DNA of 46,446 bases from Sphingobacteriia bacterium (GTDB lineage: Bacteria > Bacteroidota > Bacteroidia > Bacteroidales > 4484-276): the NCBI GenBank assembly GCA_009930115.1, contig RZYY01000008.1, positions 1 to 46,446 of the forward strand, read 5' to 3'. Positions 35,199 to 43,835 of this stretch are shown piece by piece. A program made the translations under genes and the position numbers. Under the pieces are notes generated by a model. That model did no database searches. It was not told where the DNA came from and was given only the letters and a program-made list of their open reading frames with translations. How positions within the stretch are numbered: the stretch's first letter is position 1; the number at the start of each line of letters is the position of its first letter.

Positions 35199-36035
35199 AT
35201 GAAAGACCTGTTTGACATGATCTCCAAAAAGTCGAGTAAGATGACCACGATTACTTACAGTACATCTTTCTCAACGGGAATACGTTTTTTCAGTAAAAAA
35301 TTTCATGATCCAATTTATGCTATCTATGGATTTGTAAGGTTTGCAGATGAAATTGTGGATACTTTTCATGATTTTGACAAGAAAAAATTGCTGGATAATT
35401 TTACGCGCGATACTTATGCAGCCATCGAGGACAAAATCAGTCTGAATCCCATTCTGAACAATTTTCAATGGGCAGTCAACAAATACAATATCGAGCGTGA
35501 GTTGATCGATACTTTTCTGCGAAGCATGGAAATGGATCTTTACAAGGAAGATTACGACCGACGGGGTTATGAGGAATACATCCTCGGATCGGCTGAAGTG
35601 GTTGGTCTGATGTGCCTGAGGGTGTTTTGTGAAGGCAAGGATGCAATGTATAATGATCTCAAACCTTCTGCAATGCGCCTGGGTGCTGCTTTTCAGAAAA
35701 TCAACTTTCTGCGTGATCTGGGATATGACTATCAAAGACTTGGGCGTACTTATTTCCCGGGTGTGGAGATTAAAGATTTTAATGATGAGTTGAAACGAAA
35801 GATTGAGAATGAAATTGAAGCTGATTTTCTGGCAGGGCTTCACGGAATAAGAAAACTTCCCCAGGGTGCCCGGTTCGGCGTTTATGTGGCTTATGTTTAT
35901 TTTTATGAGCTTATGAAGAAAATCCGAAAACTCCCGGCTGACAAAATTCTACATGAACGTGTCCGCATTCCAAACCCCCAAAAATATGTTCTTCTGGCTG
36001 AAGCCTGTATTAAAGACAAATTGAACCTGATATGA
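35199..36035 (+). CDS. crtB: Phytoene synthase (squalene/phytoene synthase family)
   Basis: A 278-residue enzyme joining two geranylgeranyl diphosphates to phytoene. The first aspartate-rich motif is VRFADEIVDTF (near residue 50) and the second is NFLRDLGYDYQRLGRTYFP (near 170). The close pairing with crtI favours phytoene synthase over squalene synthase. The stop overlaps the next ATG by four bases. No geranylgeranyl diphosphate synthase is encoded in the window. Confidence 0.95.
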   Translation: MKDLFDMISKKSSKMTTITYSTSFSTGIRFFSKKFHDPIYAIYGFVRFADEIVDTFHDFDKKKLLDNFTRDTYAAIEDKISLNPILNNFQWAVNKYNIERELIDTFLRSMEMDLYKEDYDRRGYEEYILGSAEVVGLMCLRVFCEGKDAMYNDLKPSAMRLGAAFQKINFLRDLGYDYQRLGRTYFPGVEIKDFNDELKRKIENEIEADFLAGLHGIRKLPQGARFGVYVAYVYFYELMKKIRKLPADKILHERVRIPNPQKYVLLAEACIKDKLNLI

Positions 36036-36556
36036 CAAGACCAGCCATTATAATGTTTTTGTTTACCCTCACTCTGCCTGTTTTTGCGCAGTATTCCCTC
36101 AACCGATTGCGCAGTGGTTTTTTTTCAATGAAGGATGAACCTTGTGGACAGGTAGAATTTTTTGAGCGCATCAAAAGTAATTCTTACTCCTCTCCTGTGC
36201 ACCAGGCATATGCCGGAACTGCCGAAGCTGCATCGGCCGAGTGTGCCGGCGGGCCAATGCAAAAACTAAGATATTTTAACAGGGGTAAAGACAATATTGA
36301 GGCCGCAGTCGCAAGCGATCCTGACAATCCTGAAATACGTTTTATGCGCTTTGCTACCCAGTCCAATATTCCGTCATTTCTGTTTTACAACAATATGGAT
36401 GATGACATAACCCTGATTCTTGATCAGTTGTCCGTACTGATTATCTCTCCGGCTGATAGCAGTTTTTGGATCAAAGCAACCCGCTTTATTATCAATTCTG
36501 GGAAACTGAATGAGGAAGAGTTGAAAAAAACTGAAAACCTGCTTCGACGCCAATAA
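36032..36556 (+). CDS. Exported protein of unknown function in the carotenoid operon
   Basis: A 174-residue protein with a signal peptide (TRPAIIMFLFTLTLPVFA, cleavage after about residue 19). The mature part has no motif I recognise; it has an alanine-rich stretch (HQAYAGTAEAASAECAGG) and then a helical region with DPDNPEIRFMRFATQSN. Its ATG overlaps the crtB stop (ATGA), so it is part of the crt transcript. Confidence 0.75.
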   Translation: MTRPAIIMFLFTLTLPVFAQYSLNRLRSGFFSMKDEPCGQVEFFERIKSNSYSSPVHQAYAGTAEAASAECAGGPMQKLRYFNRGKDNIEAAVASDPDNPEIRFMRFATQSNIPSFLFYNNMDDDITLILDQLSVLIISPADSSFWIKATRFIINSGKLNEEELKKTENLLRRQ

Positions 36557-36631
36557 TCTTAAATAAATCGTTTAATCCTGCAATTTCAAAAGAAATACGG
36601 AGTTTAAAAAATTCTTAACGAAACCTGCAAC

Positions 36632-37150
36632 ATGATGGAAAAAGTTATTTTGGTTGATGAATCCGATAATCCTGTCGGCGAAATGGAAAAAATGGAAGCT
36701 CATAAAAAAGCAGTTCTCCATCGCGCATTTTCCATTTTTGTGTTCAATGATAAAAATGAACTCATGTTGCAGCAGAGAGCACTCAATAAATACCACTCGC
36801 CAGGCCTCTGGACAAATACCTGCTGCAGTCATCCACGATCAGGTGAGGAGTTGCTTGAAGCTGGTCATCGCCGTCTCAGGGAAGAAATGGGTTTTGATTG
36901 CGAATTGCAAAAAATCTTCGATTTTATCTACCGGGCAAAACTTGATAAAGGGCTTACCGAACACGAGTTCGATCATGTTTTGTTTGGCCGTTACAACGGA
37001 ATCCCTCTCATCAATCCAAACGAAGTCAGTGCATGGAAGTGGATGAGCATGAACGATATAGCTGCTGACATGCATAAGCGTCCCGAAAACTACACTGTCT
37101 GGTTCAGGATTGCTTTTAATCGCGTCAACGAATACGTCGGCAGGCAGTAG
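36632..37150 (+). CDS. idi: Isopentenyl-diphosphate delta-isomerase, type I
   Basis: A 172-residue Nudix-fold isomerase converting IPP to DMAPP. The catalytic cysteine is in GLWTNTCCSHPRSGE (Cys65), the Nudix-like segment is RRLREEMGFDCEL, and the catalytic glutamate lies in NEVSAWKWM. It ends the carotenoid cluster, 75 bases after the exported protein gene. With the MEP pathway entry gene dxs also in this window, it would balance the IPP:DMAPP ratio for carotenoid synthesis. Two adjacent ATGs (36632, 36635) are possible. Confidence 0.95.
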   Translation: MMEKVILVDESDNPVGEMEKMEAHKKAVLHRAFSIFVFNDKNELMLQQRALNKYHSPGLWTNTCCSHPRSGEELLEAGHRRLREEMGFDCELQKIFDFIYRAKLDKGLTEHEFDHVLFGRYNGIPLINPNEVSAWKWMSMNDIAADMHKRPENYTVWFRIAFNRVNEYVGRQ

Positions 37151-37193
37151 AATTTTTACTTTTTTGTGGTGAACCTCATTTTGCGTTAATTTG

Positions 37194-37201
37194 TATTTTT
37201 G
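37194..37201 (+). promoter_or_regulatory. Promoter box (TATTTTTG) upstream of the S9-type hydrolase
   Basis: TATTTTTG fits TAnnTTTG and lies 20 bases before the ATG at 37222. A TTG is present ten bases upstream, too close for a -33 element. Confidence 0.4.
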
Positions 37202-37221
37202 ACGAAAAAAAAACGCTTCAA

Positions 37222-38307
37222 ATGATGTTGACAAGAAAATTTTTCCTGCTGCTCATTGGCCTATTCGCACTGACACCTGTAAAACCGCAGTCGGTGGAAG
37301 AGCTAAAAAATGAGATAGGGCGGCTCAGCGAACGTATTCAGGAACTGAGTTATCAGTTCGATATCATCAACAAAAATATTGATGACGTACTCTGGTTTCA
37401 CAAAGTTGGGGACGTGGCATTTGTCGATAAAGTTTATATTTACGGTCCGCCAAAATGGAAAGAAGAAAATCCCACTGCTCAGGGTGCAGGAAATCCGGTA
37501 AAATTCTGGAGTTATATTTTTATCCCCAGATCAGCAGAACCAGATGGAAAATATCCATTGCTTGTTTTTCCGCATGGTGGTGTACATGGCGATTTTACTA
37601 CTTATTATACCCACATAGTGAGAGAACTCATGGCCCAGGGTTATATCGTGATAGCACCCGAATACCGGGGCAGCACAGGATACGGCAGAAGCTTCCAGCA
37701 GAGTATTGATTATGGCGGTCTGGAAGTCGAAGATGCCAAAGCCAGCCGTGATTATATGATCGAAAATTTTGATATTGTGGATAAAAACCGTGTAGGCATC
37801 ATTGGATGGAGTCATGGAGGGCTTATTGCGCTGATGAACATTTTCGACCATCCCGATGATTACCAGGCAGCCTTTGCCGGCGTTCCGGTCAGCGATGTTA
37901 TTGCCCGAATGGGCTACAAAACTCAGGATTACCGCGATTTATACTCAGCAGAGCATCACATCGGACAAACGGCCTACGAAAATGTGAACGAATATCGCAG
38001 GCGCTCTCCGGCCTGGAATACCCATAAAATGAAAAATACACCCCTACTTATTCACACCAATACCATCGACGACGACGTGAACGTGCTCGAAGTGGAACAT
38101 CTTATCAAATCGTTAAAAGCTGACGGAAAAAAATTTGATTATGAAATATTTCAGGCTGTTCCCGGAGGCCATTCTTTTGACCGGATGGATACCAGGGAAG
38201 CCATTGAGATCAGGATTGATATATATAAATTTCTGGCTAAAAATCTTAACCCGCCTGATCCGATTTCCGGCAAGAGATCACTGCGAAAAGCTGCTTACCG
38301 GTTCTAA
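37222..38307 (+). CDS. Secreted alpha/beta hydrolase, prolyl oligopeptidase (S9) family
   Basis: A 361-residue exported hydrolase. Residues 1-22 are a signal peptide, residues 25-50 a short coiled-coil-like helix, and the rest is an alpha/beta hydrolase of the dipeptidyl-aminopeptidase/acylaminoacyl-peptidase type. The oxyanion segment FPHGGVHGDF is at 116-125, RGSTGYGRSF at 149-158 and the nucleophile serine is Ser197 in GWSHGG. The acid is among Asp283-285 and the histidine is His317 (PGGHSF). The N-terminal beta-propeller of true S9 peptidases is absent, so it may be an esterase or a small peptidase. It has its own promoter and no obvious operon partner. Confidence 0.87.
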   Translation: MMLTRKFFLLLIGLFALTPVKPQSVEELKNEIGRLSERIQELSYQFDIINKNIDDVLWFHKVGDVAFVDKVYIYGPPKWKEENPTAQGAGNPVKFWSYIFIPRSAEPDGKYPLLVFPHGGVHGDFTTYYTHIVRELMAQGYIVIAPEYRGSTGYGRSFQQSIDYGGLEVEDAKASRDYMIENFDIVDKNRVGIIGWSHGGLIALMNIFDHPDDYQAAFAGVPVSDVIARMGYKTQDYRDLYSAEHHIGQTAYENVNEYRRRSPAWNTHKMKNTPLLIHTNTIDDDVNVLEVEHLIKSLKADGKKFDYEIFQAVPGGHSFDRMDTREAIEIRIDIYKFLAKNLNPPDPISGKRSLRKAAYRF

Positions 38308-38366
38308 CACAAATAAATGTTCCGGCTGTCAAACATGAAAAATTATTCCCAGAACAGATACCTGAC

Positions 38367-38379
38367 AATTAGACTAATT
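38367..38379. promoter_or_regulatory. Palindrome upstream of the Rrf2 gene, possible operator
   Basis: AATTAG-A-CTAATT is a perfect 6+1+6 palindrome, with a further AATTAG half-site at 38383-38388. It lies about 40 bases before the promoter box and could be an autoregulatory site; purely positional inference. Confidence 0.3.
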
Positions 38380-38420
38380 ACAAATTAGATATTTAAATAC
38401 CGAAATTATGCGAAGACGGT

Positions 38421-38428
38421 TATCTTTG
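38421..38428 (+). promoter_or_regulatory. Promoter box (TATCTTTG) of the Rrf2 gene
   Basis: TATCTTTGC matches TAnnTTTG with the frequent trailing C, 39 bases before the Rrf2 ATG. Confidence 0.55.
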
Positions 38429-38466
38429 CAGGCTAACTTAATTCTCATCATTAACTCAAAGATGAA

Positions 38467-38874
38467 ATGTCCAAAATATTCTCACTCTCTGAAGCCGGAT
38501 CAATAGCAATACACAGTATGGTGCTCATTGCAAGGGCTGAAAACGGAATGAATGTACTGAAAATTTCAGAACGTACCGGCTCTTCCCGGCATCATGTGGC
38601 AAAAGTACTACAGCGACTGACCAAGGATGACTTCCTCTATTCCAATCGCGGCCCTCATGGAGGTTTCAAACTGAAAAAACCTCCGGAACAAATTTCATTG
38701 CTCGAGATTTATGAGGCCATCGAAGGGAAAATTGTAGTCAGTGAATGCCCGATGGAAAGCCCGATTTGCCCTTTCGACAAGTGCATTTTTGGCAACATTA
38801 TCACAGAAATGACCCAAAGATTTAAAGATTTTCTGGCCGACAGTAAGCTGGTGGATTTTTTACATGGATATTAG
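38467..38874 (+). CDS. Rrf2-family transcriptional regulator with three clustered cysteines
   Basis: A 135-residue winged-helix regulator. The helix-turn-helix lies at about residues 28-50 (ISERTGSSRHHVAKVLQRL) and the wing is SNRGPHGGFKL. In the C-terminal half Cys98, Cys105 and Cys110 (CPMESPICPFDKC) form the C-x6-C-x4-C cluster that in IscR, NsrR and relatives binds a [2Fe-2S] or [4Fe-4S] cluster. It is therefore probably a sensor of Fe-S status, redox or nitric oxide. It stands alone; the targets cannot be assigned from position, although a suf operon is elsewhere in the window. Confidence 0.92.
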   Translation: MSKIFSLSEAGSIAIHSMVLIARAENGMNVLKISERTGSSRHHVAKVLQRLTKDDFLYSNRGPHGGFKLKKPPEQISLLEIYEAIEGKIVVSECPMESPICPFDKCIFGNIITEMTQRFKDFLADSKLVDFLHGY

Positions 38875-39160
38875 CGCTGACTTGCAGTTGAAAATCTCTC
38901 TTAGCTCCGGTTTGCCGGGTAATGTGACCTTGTATTGGCGTTAAACATCAAAAAGGTTCAACATCACTATGTTCATGTTGAAGCTATCTGTCTTTTTTAC
39001 CGGCTGAACAATTCGGAAACTTAATTCCTGCGCAATTCCAACCCGATTTATCTTCGGCATAGCAGTTTGTAAAAGAAGATTGCTGGTGTGTCGGATAAAT
39101 CAAAACATCAATCACTCAACCAAATTCCATATCTTTGCAAAAAAAATCTGAAGGAATTTC
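38875..39160. other. Non-coding interval with one hairpin
   Basis: No gene is supported here. One hairpin, TTCAACAT (38957-38964) with ATGTTGAA (38975-38982), has a 10-base loop and a T-rich stretch about 8 bases later, so it is a weak terminator candidate for the Rrf2 gene. The last 30 bases contain the promoter of the next gene. Confidence 0.4.
39130..39137 (+). promoter_or_regulatory. Promoter box (TATCTTTG) of the sigma-54 activator gene
   Basis: TATCTTTGC, same sequence as the Rrf2 promoter box, 24 bases before the ATG at 39161. Confidence 0.55.
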
Positions 39161-40390
39161 ATGGAAATTCAATCAATAAAACAACGATTTGGCATTATTG
39201 GGAATGATCCGAAACTGAGCAGAGCCATTGATATAGCCCGTCAGGTTGCGGCAACTGACCTTACTGTGCTGATAACCGGTGAAAGTGGAACAGGCAAGGA
39301 AGTATTTCCGCAAATTATTCATCATCTGAGTTCCCGCAAGCACAAATCATATATTGCAGTCAACTGTGGAGCTATTCCTGAAGGAACCATTGATTCTGAA
39401 TTGTTTGGCCATGAAAAAGGATCATTTACCGGAGCTCATGAAGCACGTAAAGGTTATTTTGAGGAAGTAAACGGGGGTACGATATTTCTGGACGAAGTTG
39501 CCGAGTTGCCTCTTTCCACTCAGGTAAGATTGCTCAGGGTGCTCGAAACAGGTGAATTTCTGAAAGTAGGCTCTTCCAAAGTAATAAAAACTGACGTGAG
39601 GGTGATTGCAGCTACCAACGTGCAGATTACCGAAGCTATCCAGCGCGGGAAGTTCAGGCAGGATCTGTATTACAGGCTCAATTCGGTACCTATTCAAATT
39701 CCGCCACTACGCGACCGTAAAGAAGATATACACCTGCTCTTCAGAAAATTTGCCAACGATTTTGCTGAAAAATACCGCATGCCCGCACTGCAACTTACCG
39801 ACGAAGCTGTTACACTGCTCATCAATTATCGCTGGGACGGTAACATCAGACAATTGAAAAACATCACCGAGCAAATTTCAATTATCGAAAGTGAGCGGTT
39901 GATTACCCATCAAACGCTGATCAAATACCTGCCCAAAACCACAATGGTTTCTTTGCCGGTGCTTTACTCCAAAGATGACTTCAATCATGACCTTACCGAC
40001 AGGGATATTCTCTACAAAGTGCTCTGGGACATGAAAAAAGATATCAACGATCTGAAACGTACGATTTTCGAGTTGTCCCAAAAAAGCGACACTAAACATC
40101 TTCAGGAAAGTGATCCTGTTCTCATCAAAAAGATCTATCACGACGTTAGCAATGAAACAAAGGATTTTGACAGTAGTGTGCTCAACGATGGAGATTACGA
40201 ACAAATTACCGAAGAAGTGGCAAACGAGAATTCCCGTGCGGAAGAATCATTGTCAATTCAGGAAAAGGAAATTGACCTGATCAAAAAAGCTTTAGCCAGA
40301 TACAACGGAAAACGTAAACTGGCTGCCAAAGACCTTGGAATTTCTGAGAGGACACTCTACAGGAAAATTAAAGAATACGACATCAGCTAA
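39161..40390 (+). CDS. Sigma-54-dependent transcriptional activator lacking a receiver domain
   Basis: A 409-residue enhancer-binding protein. The AAA+ domain starts almost at the N-terminus: Walker A GESGTGKE (40-47), the sigma-54 contact loop GSFTGA (87-92; usually GAFTGA), Walker B GGTIFLDE (105-112) and the arginine-rich RLNSVPIQIPPLRDRKEDI. A long linker (about 265-365) precedes the Fis-type helix-turn-helix AAKDLGISERTLYRKI at the C-terminus. There is no receiver, PAS or GAF domain, so activity must be controlled by expression level or by partner proteins. The lptE ATG follows its stop codon directly, a close link to outer-membrane biogenesis. Confidence 0.93.
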   Translation: MEIQSIKQRFGIIGNDPKLSRAIDIARQVAATDLTVLITGESGTGKEVFPQIIHHLSSRKHKSYIAVNCGAIPEGTIDSELFGHEKGSFTGAHEARKGYFEEVNGGTIFLDEVAELPLSTQVRLLRVLETGEFLKVGSSKVIKTDVRVIAATNVQITEAIQRGKFRQDLYYRLNSVPIQIPPLRDRKEDIHLLFRKFANDFAEKYRMPALQLTDEAVTLLINYRWDGNIRQLKNITEQISIIESERLITHQTLIKYLPKTTMVSLPVLYSKDDFNHDLTDRDILYKVLWDMKKDINDLKRTIFELSQKSDTKHLQESDPVLIKKIYHDVSNETKDFDSSVLNDGDYEQITEEVANENSRAEESLSIQEKEIDLIKKALARYNGKRKLAAKDLGISERTLYRKIKEYDIS

Positions 40391-40912
40391 ATGAAAATCA
40401 GAATACTGACCGGATTTTCCCTGTTACTCCTTCTGGTTGTAATCAACCTTACATCCTGCCGGATGAGCTATTCTTTCACCGGAGCTTCCATCCCCCCGAC
40501 CGTACAAACCATTCAAATTGATAATTTTCCGAATAACTCCATGCTGATTAATCCGCTGCTCAGCCAGGAATTAACCGATGCCCTTCGAAACAGGTTTCAG
40601 TCACAAACAAATCTTACGCTTGTGAACAACGATGGCGATCTGGTGATCAGTGGTGAAATTACCGATTACAATACCAGACCAACAGCAATTCAAGGTGACG
40701 ATGTTGCTGCACTCAACAGGCTGACCATCACCGTAAAAGTGAATTTTTCCAATACGGTTGATCCTTCTCAAAGTTTCCAGAATCAAACCTTCTCACGGTT
40801 CGAAGAATATCCGAGTACCCAGGACCTGATGACCGTCCAGGATGTGCTGATTAAACAAATCAATGAATACCTTGTTGATGATATATTCAACCGGACAGTC
40901 GTAAACTGGTAA
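40391..40912 (+). CDS. lptE: LptE-family LPS-assembly lipoprotein
   Basis: A 173-residue outer-membrane lipoprotein precursor. Hydrophobic signal, then lipobox LTSC with Cys23. The mature part (YSFTGASIPPTVQTIQIDNFPNN, then LSQELTDALRNRFQSQTNLTLV, then GDLVISGEITDY) is the pattern of Bacteroidota LptE-like proteins, which plug the LptD translocon in LPS export. The start codon follows the activator's stop without any spacer, so both are translated from one mRNA. A sigma-54 activator followed by this lipoprotein is a recurring Bacteroidota arrangement as far as I recall. Confidence 0.88.
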   Translation: MKIRILTGFSLLLLLVVINLTSCRMSYSFTGASIPPTVQTIQIDNFPNNSMLINPLLSQELTDALRNRFQSQTNLTLVNNDGDLVISGEITDYNTRPTAIQGDDVAALNRLTITVKVNFSNTVDPSQSFQNQTFSRFEEYPSTQDLMTVQDVLIKQINEYLVDDIFNRTVVNW

Positions 40913-40964
40913 TACCGGATAAGGAAATTGAGCTGAATAGATTGGTATTTAAAACAAAAAAATA

Positions 40965-41480
40965 GTGGCACTCATAAAAACATTAAAAGGAAAATCACCC
41001 ATATTTGGCAGTAATTGTTTTCTGGCTGAAACAGCCGTAATTATCGGTGATGTAATTATGGGAGACAATTGTACGGTCTGGTTTAATGCAGTGTTGCGCG
41101 GCGATGTTCACTTTATCCGCATTGGCAATCAGGTGAACATTCAGGATGGTGCTGTAATTCACTGCACGTATAAAGTAGCTCCGGTCAACATCGGTAATTT
41201 CGTTTCCATAGCCCATAATGCTATTGTGCATGGTTGTACCATTCACGATCACGTACTCATCGGAATGGGAGCCATTATCATGGATGGCGCTGTCATCGAA
41301 AGTAATTCCATTATTGCTGCAGGTGCGCTGGTTTCAAAAAATACTGTTGTGAAATCAGGGTCGGTATATGCAGGCGTTCCGGCTGTAAAGATCAAGGATA
41401 TCGACATCAGTCTCTCCGAAGGTGAAATACACCGTATTGCCGGGAACTATACAAAATACGCATCCTGGTACAGAGAATAG
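40965..41480 (+). CDS. Gamma-class carbonic anhydrase family protein
   Basis: A 171-residue left-handed beta-helix protein made of hexapeptide repeats (I-x-G-D-x-x, V-x-I-G-x-x). The three metal-binding histidines of gamma-carbonic anhydrases are in place: His66 (AVIHCTY), His84 (SIAHNAIVHG) and His89. Such proteins hydrate CO2 or bind CoA esters (YrdA/PaaY group). The start is a GTG at 40965, giving MALIKTLKGKSPIFG, the normal N-terminus; no ATG is available nearby. Confidence 0.93.
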   Translation: MALIKTLKGKSPIFGSNCFLAETAVIIGDVIMGDNCTVWFNAVLRGDVHFIRIGNQVNIQDGAVIHCTYKVAPVNIGNFVSIAHNAIVHGCTIHDHVLIGMGAIIMDGAVIESNSIIAAGALVSKNTVVKSGSVYAGVPAVKIKDIDISLSEGEIHRIAGNYTKYASWYRE

Positions 41481-41951
41481 TTGATTTGCCTGTTTAAGGA
41501 TGATCCCCAATAAAAACCCCGAATAATGTTTGACCGGGATTCCATGGCTTTATGAACAATTGAACAGGCCTGGAATTAAAGCAAAATCAACCTTTGCATG
41601 ATTCTTGGCCATTATTTCACATTTCAAAGGAATCGTCATAAGCCCAACCTGAAAACTATGCTGCGTGTAATTTCCAGGTCAGTTGTAAATCAGAAAAAAT
41701 CAGAACCGGCAAAAATTGTTTAACTGTTTTCTTTGGCTTTATTGTTTTCAAAGTATAAACTTTAGCAGTTAATATAAAAAGCTGACAATCAAAGTCAATA
41801 CCATTTAAATGACAGCAACGAAAGTATATGATGCGACCTGCCTGCAGCATACCAGGTAAATTGACAACTTGTAAATTTGTAACGATTATCAGCAGTATGG
41901 CAAAGAATTTTTGATTAGTTTTGAGCCGGATATTTTTAGGGGAAAAATTTG
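41481..41951. other. Intergenic region of about 470 bases, no gene supported
   Basis: AT-rich and interrupted by stops in all frames beyond short runs. A TAnnTTTG match (TAAATTTG, 41872-41879) is 76 bases before the next gene and may be its promoter. Inverted TTAACTG/CAGTTAA sequences occur around 41720-41775 but are too far apart to call a structure. Confidence 0.4.
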
Positions 41952-43778
41952 ATGATGAAACTCATCCCTTTACTTGCAATTGTATTCTTTCTGAACAATG
42001 TCAGACTTTACAGCCAAAGTGTTGACCCGGACAATATACGCAATTCTGGAGTGTACTACTGGGGAACCGGAACAGGCAATAATTATCAGGAAGCACAGCG
42101 CAATGCACTTTCAGCTTTGTCTGAAAGCATTCAGGTAGAAATCAAACACAATTTTGAATCAGTTGTCAGAGAGGTAAATGGTAATTTGGAAGAATATGTA
42201 AAAAGTGTGGTTACTACATATTCATCTGCTGTATTGAGAGATTACGAAACTAAAGTACTGAACGAAAAACCAGGACAGCATGAAGTGCTGGTTTACATCG
42301 AAAGGTCCCGACTGGAGGATTATTACAACACCCTGAAGCAAACAGCAGATGACTATATTTTTCATGCCACAAGAGCCGAACAGGATCTCAGAATTGCTGA
42401 TGCATTGCGCTATTATTACTGGGCACTTTTACTTACACGCGGACATCCTGACAACGAAAAGCTGAGAAGCACTTTTGGCGGTCAGAAAGAAGAAGCAATC
42501 TGTCCTGGCATTTACGACAGGATCAACAACATACTGTCATCTTTGAATGTTACAGTTACTGCCTTCAAAACATTTACCAATCCCCTGCGCAGTGAAGCCG
42601 ATCTGCTTTTTACCTATCAAAACAAACGTATCCAGGATTTGGACTATACTTACTGGATTGGTGATGGTTTTTCGGGAGTAATAAGCGTAAATAATGGAAT
42701 AGGAGCAGCAACATACGAGGGCGAATTTTCCGAAAACCTCAGGTCTGTTCGTTTACTTTTTGAATATCAGTATAAGAATAAAGCCGAACTGGATCGCAAT
42801 ATCACAAGAATGTTCGACAACATTGACATGTTACCCTTCTTTTCAAAAGCCGAACATAATGTTCCTGTTATAACCAGACAGGCAGAGGTGCTTACATCAC
42901 CATTAAAAAGACTTCAATTTGAAACAATAGGGAAAGGACTCCCTGATTTTGAGAATTGCAGAAATGTCATTTTGGAGGTGATTGATGCAGTTCAGAACAA
43001 AAATTTCGGACTAGTTGAAAAACACTTTACACCAGGTGGATTTGCAATTTTTCAGCAACTTATTGCAGCCGGAAACGTCACGGTGTTAAGTGAGCAGATG
43101 GATACACTACAATTGATACAGGCAGGTGATGAAATGCTGATCAGGGAAGTTCCGATGATGTTTGCTTATCATAACAATCGCCAGAAATTTGTTGAGCGCG
43201 TGGTGTTTACTTTTGACAAAACACAGAAAATTAACAATATTACTTTCGCATTAAGTGATGTAGCCATTGGCGATATCGTGAATAAACCAACCGGTTTTGG
43301 AACTCTCGAAGAAAAATACTTCCTGATCAATTTCATGGAGAACTACAAAACCGCCTTTGCCCTGAAAAGGCTCGATTACATCGAATCCATTTTTGCCGAT
43401 GATGCGCTGATCATTGTTGGAAATGTCCTGAAAAAAGCTCCCGATATTGAGAATCCCTGGCGGGACAACGAAATCATCAAATACAATACCTACACCAAAC
43501 AACAGTATATCAGCAATCTGGCAGCCAATTTCAGACGTAATGAATTTATAAATATCCGCTTTGAGGACAATATCGTGCGTAAAACCGAAAATGATGATAA
43601 AATTTACGGCATCCAGATCGCACAGCACTACTTTTCATCCACTTATGCCGACAAAGGCTATCTTTTCCTGATGATCGACCTCAGCGATACCCTACGGCCA
43701 ATGATTTATGTAAGGACATGGCAGCCGAAAAAGAATCCCGACGGCAGCATATACGGTCTTGAGGATTTCAGGCTTTAA
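41952..43778 (+). CDS. Secreted LPP20-like protein with NTF2-like C-terminal region
   Basis: A protein of 608 residues with a signal peptide (MMKLIPLLAIVFFLNNVRLYS, cleavage before QS). Residues about 35-125 resemble the LPP20 domain: YYWGTGTGNNYQEAQRNALSALSESI, then a long helix and an ERSRLEDYYN segment. Two later regions, around 335-435 (NVILEVIDAVQNKNFGLVEKHF) and 450-590 (NYKTAFALKRLDYIESIFADDALIIVG), look like NTF2/SnoaL-type cone folds. The function is unknown; it is probably periplasmic or surface located. The frame also begins with a TTG at 41949; the ATG at 41952 or 41955 is preferred. Confidence 0.75.
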   Translation: MMKLIPLLAIVFFLNNVRLYSQSVDPDNIRNSGVYYWGTGTGNNYQEAQRNALSALSESIQVEIKHNFESVVREVNGNLEEYVKSVVTTYSSAVLRDYETKVLNEKPGQHEVLVYIERSRLEDYYNTLKQTADDYIFHATRAEQDLRIADALRYYYWALLLTRGHPDNEKLRSTFGGQKEEAICPGIYDRINNILSSLNVTVTAFKTFTNPLRSEADLLFTYQNKRIQDLDYTYWIGDGFSGVISVNNGIGAATYEGEFSENLRSVRLLFEYQYKNKAELDRNITRMFDNIDMLPFFSKAEHNVPVITRQAEVLTSPLKRLQFETIGKGLPDFENCRNVILEVIDAVQNKNFGLVEKHFTPGGFAIFQQLIAAGNVTVLSEQMDTLQLIQAGDEMLIREVPMMFAYHNNRQKFVERVVFTFDKTQKINNITFALSDVAIGDIVNKPTGFGTLEEKYFLINFMENYKTAFALKRLDYIESIFADDALIIVGNVLKKAPDIENPWRDNEIIKYNTYTKQQYISNLAANFRRNEFINIRFEDNIVRKTENDDKIYGIQIAQHYFSSTYADKGYLFLMIDLSDTLRPMIYVRTWQPKKNPDGSIYGLEDFRL

Positions 43779-43835
43779 CCATCCGGAATAAGGAGAAGAG
43801 AGTAAATCTTTTGCATGATAAATAAGTTGCATTAG

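Noticed and set aside
35271-35843. Minus-strand frame of 190 codons antisense to crtB
   Set aside because: crtB motifs on the plus strand are unambiguous, and the antisense translation has no domain or promoter.
41656-41850. Minus-strand 64-codon frame in the 470-base intergenic region
   Set aside because: It has no promoter, motif or sensible composition.
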